DNA from: Corallium rubrum
Taxonomy: Eukaryota > Cnidaria > Anthozoa > Scleralcyonacea > Coralliidae
Direction: 5' to 3'
Length of the DNA stretch: 64,000 nt
Assembly: GCA_964035015.1 (NCBI GenBank)
Contig: OZ035997.1
Coordinates: 19,635,563 to 19,699,562 of the forward strand
The position numbers and the translations under genes are program-made. The notes beneath the pieces were generated by a model. The model was not told the DNA's origin. It was given only the letters and a program-made list of their open reading frames with translations, and ran no database searches. Below are positions 33,728-45,815 of the stretch, piece after piece; within the stretch, counting starts at the first letter, position 1; each line of letters opens with the position of its first letter.

Positions 33728-34543
33728 AGCCCGGCGCACACTAGTGCAAGTTGCACGCACAGATGTCATTCGTGACCAATTGCGTGCGACGAAAATCCTA
33801 GTGTGCGGGGAAAATATACAGGATTTTTGTCACTCGTGTCGTGAACAACAAATATCAAACATGTTTGATATTTTCTGTCATTCGTGACAAAAATTCCTAG
33901 TGTGCGGCAAAAACCTAACTCGCAACTCTTCGCAGCAAAGAAGTGCGCATGCGTGTTATTCCCCAAAACAACATGGCAGATAGTGAACAAGATGATTTGT
34001 CAGACGACGAAGATATCTTGCTATTTCTTTTGCTGATACGGAGACGTCGAAGACGTCTGAGGGCGGTTAATCGCCAGTTATGGACGAAACGATGGATTTT
34101 GAGAAGACAAAGGCAAGGAGTCTATGATAATCTTATTCAAGAACTGAACGCAGAGGATCCTGAAAAATTCCGTCAATATCGTTTCGTCCATAACTGGCGA
34201 TTAGCCGCCCTCAGACGTCTTCGACGTCTCCGTATCAGCAAAAGAAATAGCAAGATATCTTCGTCGTCTGACAAATCATCTTGTTCACTATCCGCCATGT
34301 TGTTTTGGGGAATAACACGCGTGCGCACTTCTTTGCTGCGAAGAGTTGCGAGTTAGGTTTTTGCCGCACACTAGGAATTTTTGTCACGAATGACAGAAAA
34401 TATCAAACATGTTTGATATTTGTTGTTCACGACACGAGTGACAAAAATCCTGTATATTCTCCCCGCACACTAGGATTTTCGTCGCACGCAATTGGTCACG
34501 AATGACATCTGTGCGTGCAACTTGCACTAGTGTGCGCCGGGCT
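33728..34543. mobile_element. PIF/Harbinger-type 816-bp hairpin carrying duplicated transposase 5' end
   Basis: TAA flanks both sides (33725-33727, 34544-34546). The ends are agcccggcgcacactagtgc and its inverse. The two 366-bp arms (33728-34093 and 34178-34543) are nearly perfect inverted copies around an 84-bp unique loop. A 3-bp TWA duplication is typical of PIF/Harbinger. Each arm holds the transposase start codon, so the two starts converge on the loop. Confidence 0.93.
33973..34190 (+). pseudogene. Harbinger transposase N-terminus (truncated, then reads into inverted copy)
   Basis: Starting at ATG 33973 the frame encodes MADSEQDDLSDDEDILLFLL, a run of Arg, VNRQLWTKRWILRRQRQGVY and LNAEDPEKFRQYR. 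An acidic start, the Arg cluster and LWxxxWxxxR...EDPEKFRQY are, from memory, typical of the N-terminal region of HARBI1-like transposases. No DDE domain is present. After FRQYR the frame enters the inverted arm and encodes nonsense up to 34356. Confidence 0.65.
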
Positions 34544-34654
34544 TAACATACCAAAAAGTAGGCCAGAGAAGTCCCCTAGGGTTCAGGATAATCCTGAATT
34601 TCTATATATAGACACTTTGACAATAGCGCTTCATCATGATGACGTCACTATTAC

Positions 34655-34800
34655 TTAGGTTTGTTCGCTTTTACCCATAATTCTTGCAGTCCGAAGAATA
34701 GATATAATGGCTCATTTGCAATTATTTGAAAGTCAATTTTGGTTTGTTTGTCCGCATTTTGTGATATAAGTAGCAGCTCGACGGTACGCTATTCAGAATA
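34655..34800 (+). repeat. dispersed repeat B, copy 3
   Basis: gtttgttcgcttttacccat to gcagctcgacggtacgctattc; collinear with 25280-25425. Confidence 0.85.
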
Positions 34801-35022
34801 ATCTTGAATTCTAAGTGAAGACATGTTGGATAAACGTGACTCTGTAATACTAAATCAGATTGTAAAAAAATTGAACTGCTACCTTAGATTTGCAACTTGA
34901 TTATCGATCAGGAATCTTCAATCACATTCTATTAGTATATATGAACGGTTTGTATAACCGCAGATATCTATAACAAAAATTAGAATCAGAAAATGATTAT
35001 TTTTTAATCTTTTTTTTTGCAG

Positions 35023-35110
35023 AAATGGTTATGAAGCAGAAAAAAACGGCAAAGAAGACAAGTATCATGCGGTTTCCAAGAATCCGATTCTAACGTATTT
35101 TTTGCAAGAG
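35023..35110 (+). CDS. candidate upstream exon of the TLDc gene
   Basis: A strong acceptor (T9 then gcag) and a donor GAG-gtacga border a frame NGYEAEKNGKEDKYHAVSKN then PILTYFLQE. It exits in phase 0, as needed by 36085. The first base completes a codon from an unknown upstream exon. No domain is recognised. Confidence 0.5.
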
Positions 35111-35744
35111 GTACGAACATTACTATATTATTTTTTTGAATTTTTCAGAAAGAAACAAAAAAGTGCGTAAATGCTATCATATAGCTAACATGAAATGGTT
35201 GACAAAAATAGGCAAACAATGTAATTTTAAATTAAAACGAAGAAAAATGCAAATATAAACTACTTTTTGACCGTATATATATTTGGACCCCCCATATTTG
35301 CGCCTCAGCGTGTATTTTGGCAGATATTTCGCATTTTTTGCGCTTTTGTCTGCGGTATGAATCATTTTCAATACAGGTCTTAGCCTAATTTGGCCCCGCT
35401 GGAAAAGAAAATGTGCGTTTATTTTTAGGAATTACAACTAAAGGAATATCTTTGCAATGCACTTAAAACGTTTGGCCATTGTAACAAAGCGTGCAAACGT
35501 CGGCCTATAAAATTGATACACACCAGTCCATTGGTAACTAGTAAGGAGGTTAATCTGTGGTGTTTATGTGTCTGCGTATTTATAAATACTATTTTGCAAA
35601 TCGAATCAAAACACACTAGCCTGTATGGTTGTAAAATTTAGTTCTGATAAACTTGGAAGTCGCTAAAAAAAACGTTTCTGTGTTCCATTACTCAATTTGA
35701 ATATATCATTGCTTTTGACTTCCAGTTTTTGTAACAGCTTTTAA

Positions 35745-35850
35745 AACAACCTCGTTCCCAGGGCCCTTATCTCCGCTCCTGCTCGCTGCGGAAAGTACCC
35801 TGGCATGGGCTGCGAGCGGGGAGCGGAGATAAGGGCTCTGGGAACGAGGT
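35745..35850. mobile_element. fold-back with 'aacctcgttcccaggg' ends
   Basis: aacctcgttcccagggccct...atctccgctcc and ggagcggagat...ctgggaacgaggtt. The ends are related to the repeat at 1385 and 22230. Confidence 0.9.
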
Positions 35851-36084
35851 TGCTTTTAAAAGTCCAAATTAAGTATATCGTCTGTCAAAAAAGTGAAAAA
35901 AATCCAAAATTGACAAAAAAAAAACCAACTTCTTCATAAAGTCATTTTTACAATACTAACATCTTCTAGAATCTAATGACTTCTTATCTAAAATCTGATA
36001 GATCAGAAAATATTATTTTAATATTTATCAGTTAAACGTAGAATTGTGGCTATGTTCTGTGTCTCACGTGGTGTACTCTTCCAG

Positions 36085-36185
36085 ACCAATCAAGCTGCAG
36101 ATCAAAGCAAAATATCCGAAACCAAAACCATTACCAACGTTGGTTGTGCATTAGCTGGTATACTTGCTCTGAACATTTTATTAGT
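36085..36185 (+). CDS. candidate upstream exon with a membrane helix
   Basis: The acceptor is ctcttccag, the donor GT-gtaagt. It encodes TNQAADQSKISETKTITNVG and the hydrophobic CALAGILALNILLV. It enters in phase 0 and exits in phase 2. The next exon beginning at 36730 completes the valine and continues FYLLTKTGLSKV into the MSKKW start of the TLDc gene. Two hydrophobic segments would then precede the ectodomain. Confidence 0.5.
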
Positions 36186-36766
36186 GTAAGTTTTTACAAT
36201 AAATGCTTTTTTTGTATCCATTTATCAGCAGTAACTCGTACTGGCTGTTATTTACATAGAAGTGTTTTAAAATATTTTTACAATTGATTTGCTCGTCCTG
36301 GCGAACTCATTTCGTAAGATTTATGTTTAATAACATCCTGTTTTAAATTTGATTGGCTCGTTCTTGATTCTTGACCAGCCAAAAGGTATCATATACGAAA
36401 TTCAAAACAAAAACTTGTGCAACGAGTTTTAATCAATCAGTTATTCATCAGTTATTTATCTTTAGAAAGGGAGATGTAATATTATACATGCACAAGTTGA
36501 TTTATTTGCATATGCTAATATAGTGCCTCATAAAAAGGTCTTTGTTGTATTAGGAGAGGTCTCTTTTATAATAAATAAATTGAGAACATGATCAGGACGA
36601 GCAAATGAATTGTAACAATATTTTAGGAACACTTCTATTCTTGGTTTTCATCCCATGGGAATTAACTCTATTCTTATTCAAATATTTCGTATTGTTTGCA
36701 CCACCCTGAAACAAATAATGCATTTCTAGATTCTATCTATTAACAAAAACTGGTCTTTCAAAAGTC

Positions 36767-36914
36767 ATGTCAAAAAAGTGGTTTGGTTTCTCGAGATGGT
36801 CGCAAATAATAATTATGCTTCTTGGGTTGATCTCATTAGTTCATATTCCAGTGAGGGGAGATCTTACTGGATCAACTTCTGCAGGAACCTACTTTGAAAA
36901 CTATGGATCTGGAC
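36767..36914 (+). CDS. TLDc gene exon 1 (or 36730-36914 if internal)
   Basis: ATG at 36767 begins a signal-peptide-like segment, and the exon ends TATGGATCTGGAC-gtaagt. An acceptor (tttctag at 36723-36729) lies 37 bp before the ATG and keeps the frame open, so this may be an internal exon of a longer protein. Confidence 0.8.
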
Positions 36915-38701
36915 GTAAGTAAAATAACGTAGCTACATATACCTTTCCTCGGAAATTTTTTGAATATTTTATCGAAATATTGTCGAGCAAAAAAAGTAGT
37001 TTTTAAAAACGATTTCTTTATTTTCTGGAAATCCCATCCACCAAAAACAAATATGCTAAAATTTTCAATGAATCAAAATTAATTTCTTCTACAATTTGTT
37101 GCGTTAGCCGTTAGCGGGATAGTCCAGATTAATGAGCTTATATATATACGGTAAATTAAAGTGTTTCTTGAGGTATAGGTAACACCGAAAAACAGTAAAT
37201 CTGAATGAATCAGGTTGTCGTACAATCCAAGGTTAATTTGTAACTGGAGGCAGTAAATTTTTTACCGGCGTAATTTCGAAAGGTTGGATTCCCAGAAATA
37301 TATACCAAGACGTTTTGATCCGTTTCGATCACATAACGATTCTATTAAATGAAAATTCGTCATAAAATAAAGTTCCATCAGATTTATGAAGTTCAGTGAA
37401 AGAATTGTCGGTTAAGTGACACCATAGTTAGTGGACGGGGATAGTTTGGAAGCTACATTGTCTCTCAAGATTATGCAATGGTCATGTTGTTGAACACAAT
37501 AGTTCATGTTGGAGGAAGGCAATTGGTTGAAAAAAGGAAATTCTATGCACACGTGACGACGAAGGACTACACAACGAACAAAGAACTTACAACACGTGAC
37601 GACGAAGGACTACGCTAATTAAACTCGAACGTTGGTATTGGATGACTGCTTCATTGTACAGAAAATACAATACGTTCAATAACCGTGAAATTAGACAAAT
37701 TGAACAAAAGCATGGAACGATGACTTTTGACGAGTTTCCAAACCATCCCCCTCCACTAACTATGGCGACACTTTAGAGAAACCAAACTTTTGATGAAACA
37801 AGATTTCGATAAAAAAGATTTTCGATAAAACTTATGTAAACAATATAGGTCTTGTGTTTTTCCGAACTGTTATAATATAGTAGTATTTACTTTGTAAGTC
37901 TATATTTTAGGGTATCTTCAAGGTTATGTTATCAAATACTTCTCTGATATAACATTGTTTCAATGCCAACTGCAGTGTTCTATTCTTCGTCCGACATGCA
38001 AGTCTGTTAATTACATTGAAAATGAAGACGGATCAAGTATTTGTGAAGTAAACAAAGACGCCCAATATTGTGCACTGCCTGGGGAATTTATTTTAAGAGA
38101 AAACTCGACCTATCTGGAGACAGTGCCTGAAACTGATGGTGAAGTGAGTATATATCTGTATTATCAGTCAAAATTTGTTGAGAAAATCTCCGCCCACAAT
38201 TTTTGCCTTTGAAACAGCATTTTCCGTATGCTGACAGCACTCTAGAGCAAATTTTAAAACCTTTAAAACGTGTTTTATAGTGCATTTTGTCCCAATAAAT
38301 AATACACGTTACCATGTCACGTGTCTTTCATTCTTACGTTAGCAAATTCTTGACTTTAGCAAATCAGAGTGACAACATTATTTAAGAGGGGGATGTGGGC
38401 TTCGATTCTCCCCCAGAGAATTTTGGAATTTCTGCAGAGACCTCTGAACAGTGGCGACGCTCAGCGACGCTGCTTCCTCCGCGACGCCACGGGGAGGACT
38501 GGAGAGGACACGTCCCCCCAGTTCTCTTCAAGGTCGATTTTCTAATCCGTCCACATTCGAGGAGAAAAGTTGGGGGAAGGGGGTGTGTTGGATTGAGATT
38601 TTAACCAGGCTTATTATGGGAACTACCAGCAGAATCCAAACCTACTCTTTTCTGCTTTCTATGACGTTTTATAATCTTCAGAATTGTGTAAAATCCCCCC
38701 C

Positions 38702-38732
<31 letters not shown>

Positions 38733-39629
38733 ACACAAAAACCCAACTATTTCACAGATTTCAAAATTTTTCTCAAGACATGTCATCTCCCCCCATCAAT
38801 AATTTCTCAGAGAACTAAAGCTCCTCAGTCACCTCATGCTCTACGTTTATGAAATCAACAATTATTTTGAAGGCTGAACCTACTTTAGATTTATTTACTT
38901 AAATTACACTTTTAAAACGTTAATGAATATTGATGTAGATAAGTTAGCTTAATTAAAATTAGTAGTTTTATCTTTTATTACGTATAATGTTATCAGAAAA
39001 TTTAATAATAGTAATAGCAATTGTATTGTAATTATAGTTAATAGGCTACCGTCACTAAATAAGGTTTAAAATTTGATTCACGTCAAAGAATAAATTCCTG
39101 ATTGTTTATAATTGTACGTACACCCGTAAATAGTATATATATACCCTAGTATATCCAAAGTTTATACTACAAAATCATGCAGTAATGTATTTGTCTGCTA
39201 ATTTATCATTGAGTTTTAGGGCTCACATTGACCAGTTACAATGTATGAACTGACGTGATCACCATGACAAAATAAAGTTTATTTTGAAATGAGCATCAGT
39301 GCACATGGCTATATAATTGTTGAATATATGCGGTCATGAAAAGTGTCTATTTATTTTGTAGGTGTGGTGTTCTACTTGTAAATACAGAGGTGTTATTGTG
39401 AAGATCAATGAACAGCCTGGGTTTTCCTGTTCATGTAAAGAACAGTTCTATGGAGACAGATGTCAGCACACAGGTAGATTTTTGCATATCAATGTATTTA
39501 AAAAAAACTTAACACAAAAACACAATATCTCTTTTTGCCCGGAGGTAAATAAAGTGCGATATTTCGAGATGGCATGAGGAGCCTATAAGATTGCGTGAAA
39601 GCACTATTGACCTGTGCATGGAAGGTATA

Positions 39630-39670
<41 letters not shown>

Positions 39671-39936
39671 CATGTTCTTCAAACGCCTAACTTGTTTAGT
39701 ATTTATTTGTTTATATATATATATATACATATACATATATACAGTAGTAGTCAGGGTCGTACATGGCTAGCGGGCGGGGGTGGTAGCAGGGGGCAATTCC
39801 CCGCCTCACCTTCCCCCGAGAAAATCCAAAATATGTTTCCTTTATCCCCGAGCCCGGGTGAGGGTGCTAATCTCGACGTGCGTGGAGTCCACTTTACACG
39901 CGAGATGAAAAGCCGAAAGCAATTCTGAAACCTGTT

Positions 39937-39998
<62 letters not shown>

Positions 39999-42900
39999 CA
40001 AATCCACAACTTGCGCAGTTCGAATAGCAGGGTACTGGTAACTAACCTGTTCAATTATTCAAATTATTTAAATTTACGTCAGCAAATATATATATGTTAT
40101 TTACCGGCCGGGAGGTCCGTATAGAAAAATATTTGCCCGAGGTCTTAAAAAAGGCCCGAGGCCGCAGGCCGAGGGACATTTTTGAGACCGAGGACAAATA
40201 TTTTTCTATACGGACCGACCAAAACGGTAAATAACGTATTTATTTTTTTGTTACATAATTAGATAAATTAACATAATCGAATTAAGTTGCGTAATCGAGA
40301 TGACGTTCACGTGATATTCAAAAGTCCAAAGTTTATCGTTCGACAGTAAACAACTGCCGAGTGCCGACATGCAGTCTGACAGGGAAGCTTGGAACCTTCT
40401 TTGTGATAAAAAAAACATTCAAAACTTGAAGATCTAGTTACAAAGGGAAGTCAATGCAGTCCAAGTGTTTTTAAAGTTTAGTTGATAAAGATTCTTCGTC
40501 GTTCTTCTTCGTCGCTTGCTCGTTTTTGGCTGTTCGCTTGGAAAGTTGCTTTCAGTATTTGGCTGACTGCATGAAAATTGAAAGTGTGTTCTTCGAGTTT
40601 GAAGACGAAAATGTTTGTAGTAAGCCATTTGTAATTCAAGTTTCAAGGACATGACACGATGAGGTTGGCATGTGGAAAATATTTGACTAAAAGGTAAAGA
40701 CTTGTAGCGGTTTTGCTGAGTATAGCGGTTGGATAACAGAAGAAAGACAGTTTAGTGTCAAAAGGTTTCAGCTTTTCTATCTTCTCGTGGTATGATTTTT
40801 TATATATATACTTCTATATAGTCAGTTCATTTAATGATTCAAAATACTGTGTTCACAAGTTTAGGTATGTTTTCCCTACTGTTTCAAACTGTTTTCATAC
40901 GTCGTTAAGCAATAATACTTTAAAACTTTATAAATGTCGCTCGCTGAAATTTTGCTTTTTCAGTTTTCTCGCGTTCTTTTAAAATTCGCTGTTTTCACAC
41001 GAAGTTGTCAAAGCCATTTGGATAATAAAACTCATTTGCATTCCTGTCACTCTCTGTTAAATATAGTTTTTCTGTGGCAAGCGAAATAGTTATGAAAATC
41101 GATCAATTTTAAATGACAGAATGTAAAAAAATGAAATTTTTTTTGTTTTTGTTTTGAAATCCACAGCGGTCCGTATCGGGGTCCGTATCGTGTGATACGG
41201 ACCGCTCGCTAAGCCAATCAGAGCGCGCGAATCAGTTGGATTCCGGACCGCAAAAAAATAAATAATTTATAAGTTCGGTTGGATTACGAAATAGCTTTTC
41301 AACGATCATGACGAAAGAAATCTTTGCCAGAAAAAATGGTTTCAGCTAAAATGCTAAAATGTACATTAATATTACTATGGAAAAAAACCAAAGAAAGAAG
41401 ACTAACAAGAGATGTGGCAGCGAGAAAAAGACAACAATACCACAGGAAAAAGCCTAAAAATTAATACGAAAAAGACCGAAAACGATGCCGACCGAAATGT
41501 AAAACTGAAAGAAGGATGTGTCCTGAAACTGTTCAAACCGGTAAGGAATTTTGCTCTGGTGTATTCTACATAACTCGAGAGGGAACAATGAAGAAATTTT
41601 GAAACAAACGGCTTTTTAGATCATGAAGAGAACTAAATGATGCCTTGTCATATTTAATTTAAGTTATGTGTCAACAACGAAAAAAAGTAAGAAACCGCGA
41701 ACGAGAAAAACAATCCGAAAAGACGACTGAATTGCCAGTGTTTGTGGCGACAAAAGCAGAAGAAAGTTTAACGGTAGGAGATTCGTATTACTATTTACCA
41801 GTTTAGCTGAGTTAAATCGGAAGAAATCTTGAAAATGAAAATTAATATAAATAATATTTTGTCTAGAATTGTCTTTGAACGCTAGGACGTTGACATTGTG
41901 TCTTTTCTTGGCCATTGTTTATATATTATATATTTTTGAATGAAAATTTGTCATTTGCTTCATCTCGTTTGTTTTTTTTTAATATTGACTTTGCATGTTC
42001 TTTCGGTGTGTCAATACATGACTACAGATGAACCTTGCTAACGAATTTTCTGGGATGTTTTCTGATCTGTGTGTCATTTTAATAATACAACAAAAAACAG
42101 AAATTAGGGGGGGGTAGGGGGGTTAAAAAATGCATATAAAGCGGGCGAGGGGTTGTTGCGTTCATGTATTTCTAGTAATGTTGATTATTAATTTTAGTGC
42201 TAAAAAAGTGCCAAAAAAGTACTGGAAATTACTGAAATTATAACATTTACAACATCTCTGGGGTGCACAAAAAGCCCTTTGGCTGACAACATTCTGGACA
42301 CTAACTTCAGCATTTGTTTTACTGCCCCCGGCTAAAAAGTTCTGCGTATACGGCCCTATACTTTTAGTCAATGTATTTATTACATTACTTATTCACTTGC
42401 AGTTAATATTTAAACAATTTGAGTATAGCAAGCAATAAAATCATAAATAAATCTTTTAGTATATATAAATATATATTTTTTAAATATTAGACGTGAACGA
42501 GTGTGCCAGTGGCAACCCTTGTCATGTAAATGCTACTTGTAGTAACACAATTGGATCATTTCAATGTGTTTGTAAACCTGGATTTTATGGCAATGGAGTC
42601 AACTGTACAGGTATGGATTGTATATTACATTATATATAACTCGATCATAATGTTAAGAATAGTTTTTCTACAACTGATTTAAGTGCATGAACTAGAATAA
42701 GGATAGAGGTACTGAGCTTAGGTTTGCGTTAAAGATGGGGTTAAAGCTTAAAATTAGAAGAGTTCCCCTGAGTAAAAGTTCAATTTTTGAATTTTAAAAT
42801 CAGAAGGAGAAATGGGATGATCAGTTTTGTGTTTATATGCAAGTACACTTCATAAGGCTGACACTGTGATACAGAACGCTTCTTTCCAGTCAAAGGCGAA

Positions 42901-45289
42901 ACCCCCGATCAGTGAATTTTCTAAAAACCTGGAAAGTGTGTTGATAAACAATTTTGATTTAAAACTTTCAATATAAAAAGTTGCCGATATAGAAAAACTT
43001 TAATTTAAGAATATTTACTTTCTTACTTGATAATTGTCGAGCTAGATAATATTGACTTGATATCTTGATATTAAAACTTGATATAAATATTGAATAAATA
43101 GTATAACTTTGGAAGCAATATAAAATTTGGAACGCAGTTTCAATTTTGTAAAATTAAGTCATCCGCAGATAGATTAGCTGATTGTGCACAAACACAAAAC
43201 GTGTCTTTAATTAATTTTATTAAATTTAGGTGATTTGTTCAACTCAACCATCCTGCAAAATTTAACGAATTTTCAAGCACAACTAAAGCTATGGCTTCCT
43301 GTGAATATCAACAAGCTTAGAATTTGTTGGCGAGCCAGCAGAGATGGATGGTCAGTAAGCATCTTTCATTCACAATGCGATAATAAAGGACCCACAGTTA
43401 CAATTGTTCGTGTAGGGAGTTATATCTTTGGAGGATATGCAGACATTTCTTGGGGAGGTGAGCAAACAGAATTATTTTTCAACACAACTCAGCATAGTCT
43501 AGAATTCTTTTAGCAAGAAAAGAAAACATATGAAATTGCACGCCATAAAATTGCGCGCCATAAAATTATCAGCAACAGTCATTTGCCAGTGCATTTGCCA
43601 CTATGTTTGCCATTTTGTGAGAAAGTTGAGTGACCTTATGCAGGGTAGGCGATATCACCGCGGTCATTCATGCAGCCCTTATGGATCCTTTGGGATAAAT
43701 GGCCTCGCGCAGATTTAAATAACTAATTTAAAGAAATATGTTTATTCTAAGAAATAGAACGAGCCCTGCACAGGGCGAGTATTTTCACATTAAATCGACT
43801 TTCGAGTTCTTCCAAACTTCCACAAGTGTTTCTATAACTCTATAAGAACACGGAAAAAAAAGTTTTCTATTTCCTTTATAAAATAACTCGTCAAAAATAG
43901 ATATATTAAACGTTAAATTTAATTTATCATTACTGTCCATGGATGGCGTATTGGGTGGCGTTTGATGGCGTAGTGGATTTAGGCCTGCGGTAAACGTCGC
44001 ATATTAAATAGCCGAATTTAATTCAGATGAATTTAATTCGAATTAACTTCGTCGATAATGCGACGTAAATGCGATGTCGACTAAGTTAAACGTCGAATTT
44101 CAGTCGAATTTAATTGTTTTTACTTGGACTCGTGGAGCCTGAAAATCTTGAAAACATGGCGCCGAATTGTCACAGACAGAAGAGAAACATTTAATTCGAC
44201 GTAACGATAATCGAACACACATTATCCGTTTGACTCAGACGAATTTTAATTGCCGAAACGAATTTAATTCGTGTATCGAGTTTAATCGAGTTATACGTCG
44301 CAGTTTCGTCGAATAAAATTCAAACAATAGGCCACGAAATGCGTGGATAACGCGTTGAGAGATTTGATTGGCTCTCGCAAAACTTCGGACAAACATTGGA
44401 CATTAGCCAATCAGATTTGTCAAAAAGAAGGATCACGTGATCCATTCCATCTATTAAGTTATCGCAGGCCTTAAGCCTGGTTCTCATATGTCGCCGATCG
44501 TCGCCGACCCATGATTTAGATGCATGTTAAGTAAAAGAATAAAAGCACTGCTATTCTGCATTGTTCTTTATTACTTAACATGCTGCTCCACTTCCCATTT
44601 TAACATGCATCTAAATCACAAATCGCCGACGATCGGCGACCATCGGCGACATATGAGAACCAGGCTTAAAGACGGTTTTCCACTAGGCGAAAAATGTCGC
44701 GCGAAGCGACATTTTCTTTTGTCCCGCAAGCTCTCGAGTGGAACTAATTAGCCAAGACAAAAGAAAAATGTCGAATCGGTCGACAAATGTCGCCTAGTGG
44801 AAAACCGCCTTAAGGGTGTTTCTGTAACAAATTCTAATTAGAATGCTGGTGTATTGGATGGCGTAATCTATCCATGTTCTCCGTAGAGTTATAGAACTTG
44901 GCCCGACGTTTAAGTTTCATATCATTATTGCTAGAGAAATACTAACTTTAAAAATAATATTTTTAGGATCTACCCGTTTTATAAGGAGCACGGAATCTTT
45001 CCTTTTCTCACTAAGTAATAAAGACAACTTAAGTCCATTCAAAGCTCCAGTCTACAACAACAATCATAACGCAATCTACAATTACGACAGAAATGGTCCT
45101 ACCTTTGGGGGAGGACACGATCTTAGAATCGCGGACGACAGTCACACGTTAGCACGCTCTCGTGCAAATCTTGGTCGTACATACAAACCTCCATCTGGTT
45201 ACAGTTATCAGCAGAGTAAAACTTACGAACTTTTGGCTGGCAGCGAATACTTCGCTTTATCTGAAGTAGAAGTTTTCTATTTACAATAG
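36767..45289 (+). CDS. secreted PAN/apple-EGF-cbEGF-TLDc protein (whole gene, 6 coding exons)
   Basis: Joining six exons gives 1164 coding bases, 387 residues, all GT/AG and in phase. Order: signal peptide ([31 protein letters not shown]), a PAN/apple-like domain (about residues 60-110: [19 protein letters not shown], then SICEVN), an EGF domain (CKYRG...[15 protein letters not shown]), a calcium-binding EGF ([17 protein letters not shown] to [10 protein letters not shown]), and a C-terminal TLDc-like domain in two exons ([60 protein letters not shown] stop). Such combinations are frequent in cnidarians and their function is unknown; an extracellular, adhesive or immune role is only inference. 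If the exons at 35023 and 36085 belong to it, the protein is instead membrane-anchored near its N-terminus. Confidence 0.9.
37610..37745 (+). repeat. dispersed repeat E, copy 3
   Basis: cgaacgttggtattgg, aatacgttcaataaccg, aaattgaacaaaagcatgg, gacttttgacgagtttccaa, as in 32040 and the inverse of 13200. Confidence 0.7.
37911..38143 (+). CDS. TLDc gene exon 2 (PAN/apple-like domain)
   Basis: The acceptor is tatattttag, the donor GAA-gtgagt. The exon has six cysteines in FQCQLQC, PTCKS, SICEV and YCALPGEF, and encodes the whole module. Confidence 0.92.
38695..38738. repeat. poly-C then (CA)n
   Basis: About 24 C's followed by about nine CA units within intron 2 of the TLDc gene. Confidence 0.95.
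39362..39473 (+). CDS. TLDc gene exon 3 (EGF-like)
   Basis: The acceptor is ttttgtag, the donor ACAG-gtagat. It encodes [20 protein letters not shown] then [17 protein letters not shown]. Cysteine spacing fits a short EGF module. Confidence 0.92.
39629..39663. repeat. (TA)n microsatellite
   Basis: Alternating TA in intron 3; a longer (TA)n block follows at 39938-39995. Confidence 0.95.
39938..39995. repeat. (TA)n microsatellite
   Basis: About 28 TA units, uninterrupted. Confidence 0.97.
40107..40240. mobile_element. fold-back with 'ggtccgtatagaaaaatattt' arms
   Basis: accggccgggaggtccgtat... and ...atacggaccgaccaaaacggt enclose gcccgaggccgcaggccgag. It resembles 10170 and 47362. Confidence 0.88.
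42138..42180 (+). repeat. second copy of the 45-bp segment of 4138
   Basis: gcgggcgaggggttgttgcg followed by ttcatgtatttctagtaatg. Confidence 0.8.
42491..42610 (+). CDS. TLDc gene exon 4 (calcium-binding EGF)
   Basis: The acceptor is taaatattag, the donor ACAG-gtatgg. DVNEC at the start, the six-cysteine pattern and FQCVCKPGF are typical of a cbEGF domain, encoded exactly by one phase-1 exon. Confidence 0.96.
43230..43457 (+). CDS. TLDc gene exon 5
   Basis: The acceptor is aaatttag, the donor GGAG-gtgagc. It encodes the first half of a TLDc-like domain, with [10 protein letters not shown] and [15 protein letters not shown] as the most family-like parts. Confidence 0.92.
43984..44467. repeat. 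AT-rich repeat with many 'aattcgac' dyads
   Basis: Self-complementary words (gtcgcat/atgcgac, gaatttaattc) recur throughout, suggesting an imperfect fold-back. No coding potential. Confidence 0.5.
44468..44668. mobile_element. MITE family H
   Basis: Ends ttaagcctggttctcatatg and catatgagaaccaggcttaa, followed inward by tcgccgatcgtcgccga and its inverse. It lies in TLDc gene intron 5 and abuts the next MITE. Confidence 0.93.
44669..44815. mobile_element. MITE family D, copy 2
   Basis: agacggttttccactaggcg ... cgcctagtggaaaaccgcct. Almost identical to 45668-45815. Confidence 0.93.
44967..45289 (+). CDS. TLDc gene exon 6 (C-terminus and stop)
   Basis: The acceptor is atttttag. It encodes [40 protein letters not shown] and ends [11 protein letters not shown] stop. 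It is the second half of the TLDc-like domain. Confidence 0.95.
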
Positions 45290-45347
45290 ACATTCATTTC
45301 ATTTTCATTTCATCTTTTAAATTCGCCAATGAATATATCCGCATACA

Positions 45348-45353
45348 ATTAAA
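45348..45353 (+). terminator. ATTAAA polyadenylation signal of the TLDc gene
   Basis: The only good hexamer found within 100 bases after the stop. Confidence 0.5.
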
Positions 45354-45667
45354 GTTTCTATATGCCACAAAAGTTAAATGTATCTTATTTATAAGAACAC
45401 TTAAAATGACGATACTTTGTACACATATTTTGGAGTTTTTGGTTTCCTTGCTTTGTTTTTAAGATACTTAATGTCACATGTTGTGGGAGCCTGACGCACG
45501 TACATGCTTCCTGAAATTAAGTTCCGGTTGATAATAGCAACGTACTATTTCAACTAGTAGAGCGAGACTATTTTTTCATCGCTTCTGAAGCGACAGTTTC
45601 ATTATTAGGTTTCGACTAAAAGGGATGACTCTGAGACTAAAAGGGATGACTCTAATTGTCTATGCTC

Positions 45668-45815
45668 TTAAGGCGGTTTTCCACTAGGCGAAAAATGTCG
45701 CGCGAAGCGACATTTTCTTTTGTCTCGCAAGCTCTCGAGTGGAACTAATTAGCCAAGACAAAAGAAAAATGTCGAATCGGTCGACAAATGTCGCCTAGTG
45801 GAAAACCGCCTTAAG
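45668..45815. mobile_element. MITE family D, copy 3
   Basis: cttaaggcggttttccacta ... tagtggaaaaccgccttaag; flanking TTAA on both sides is part of the ends or a target duplication. Confidence 0.94.
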
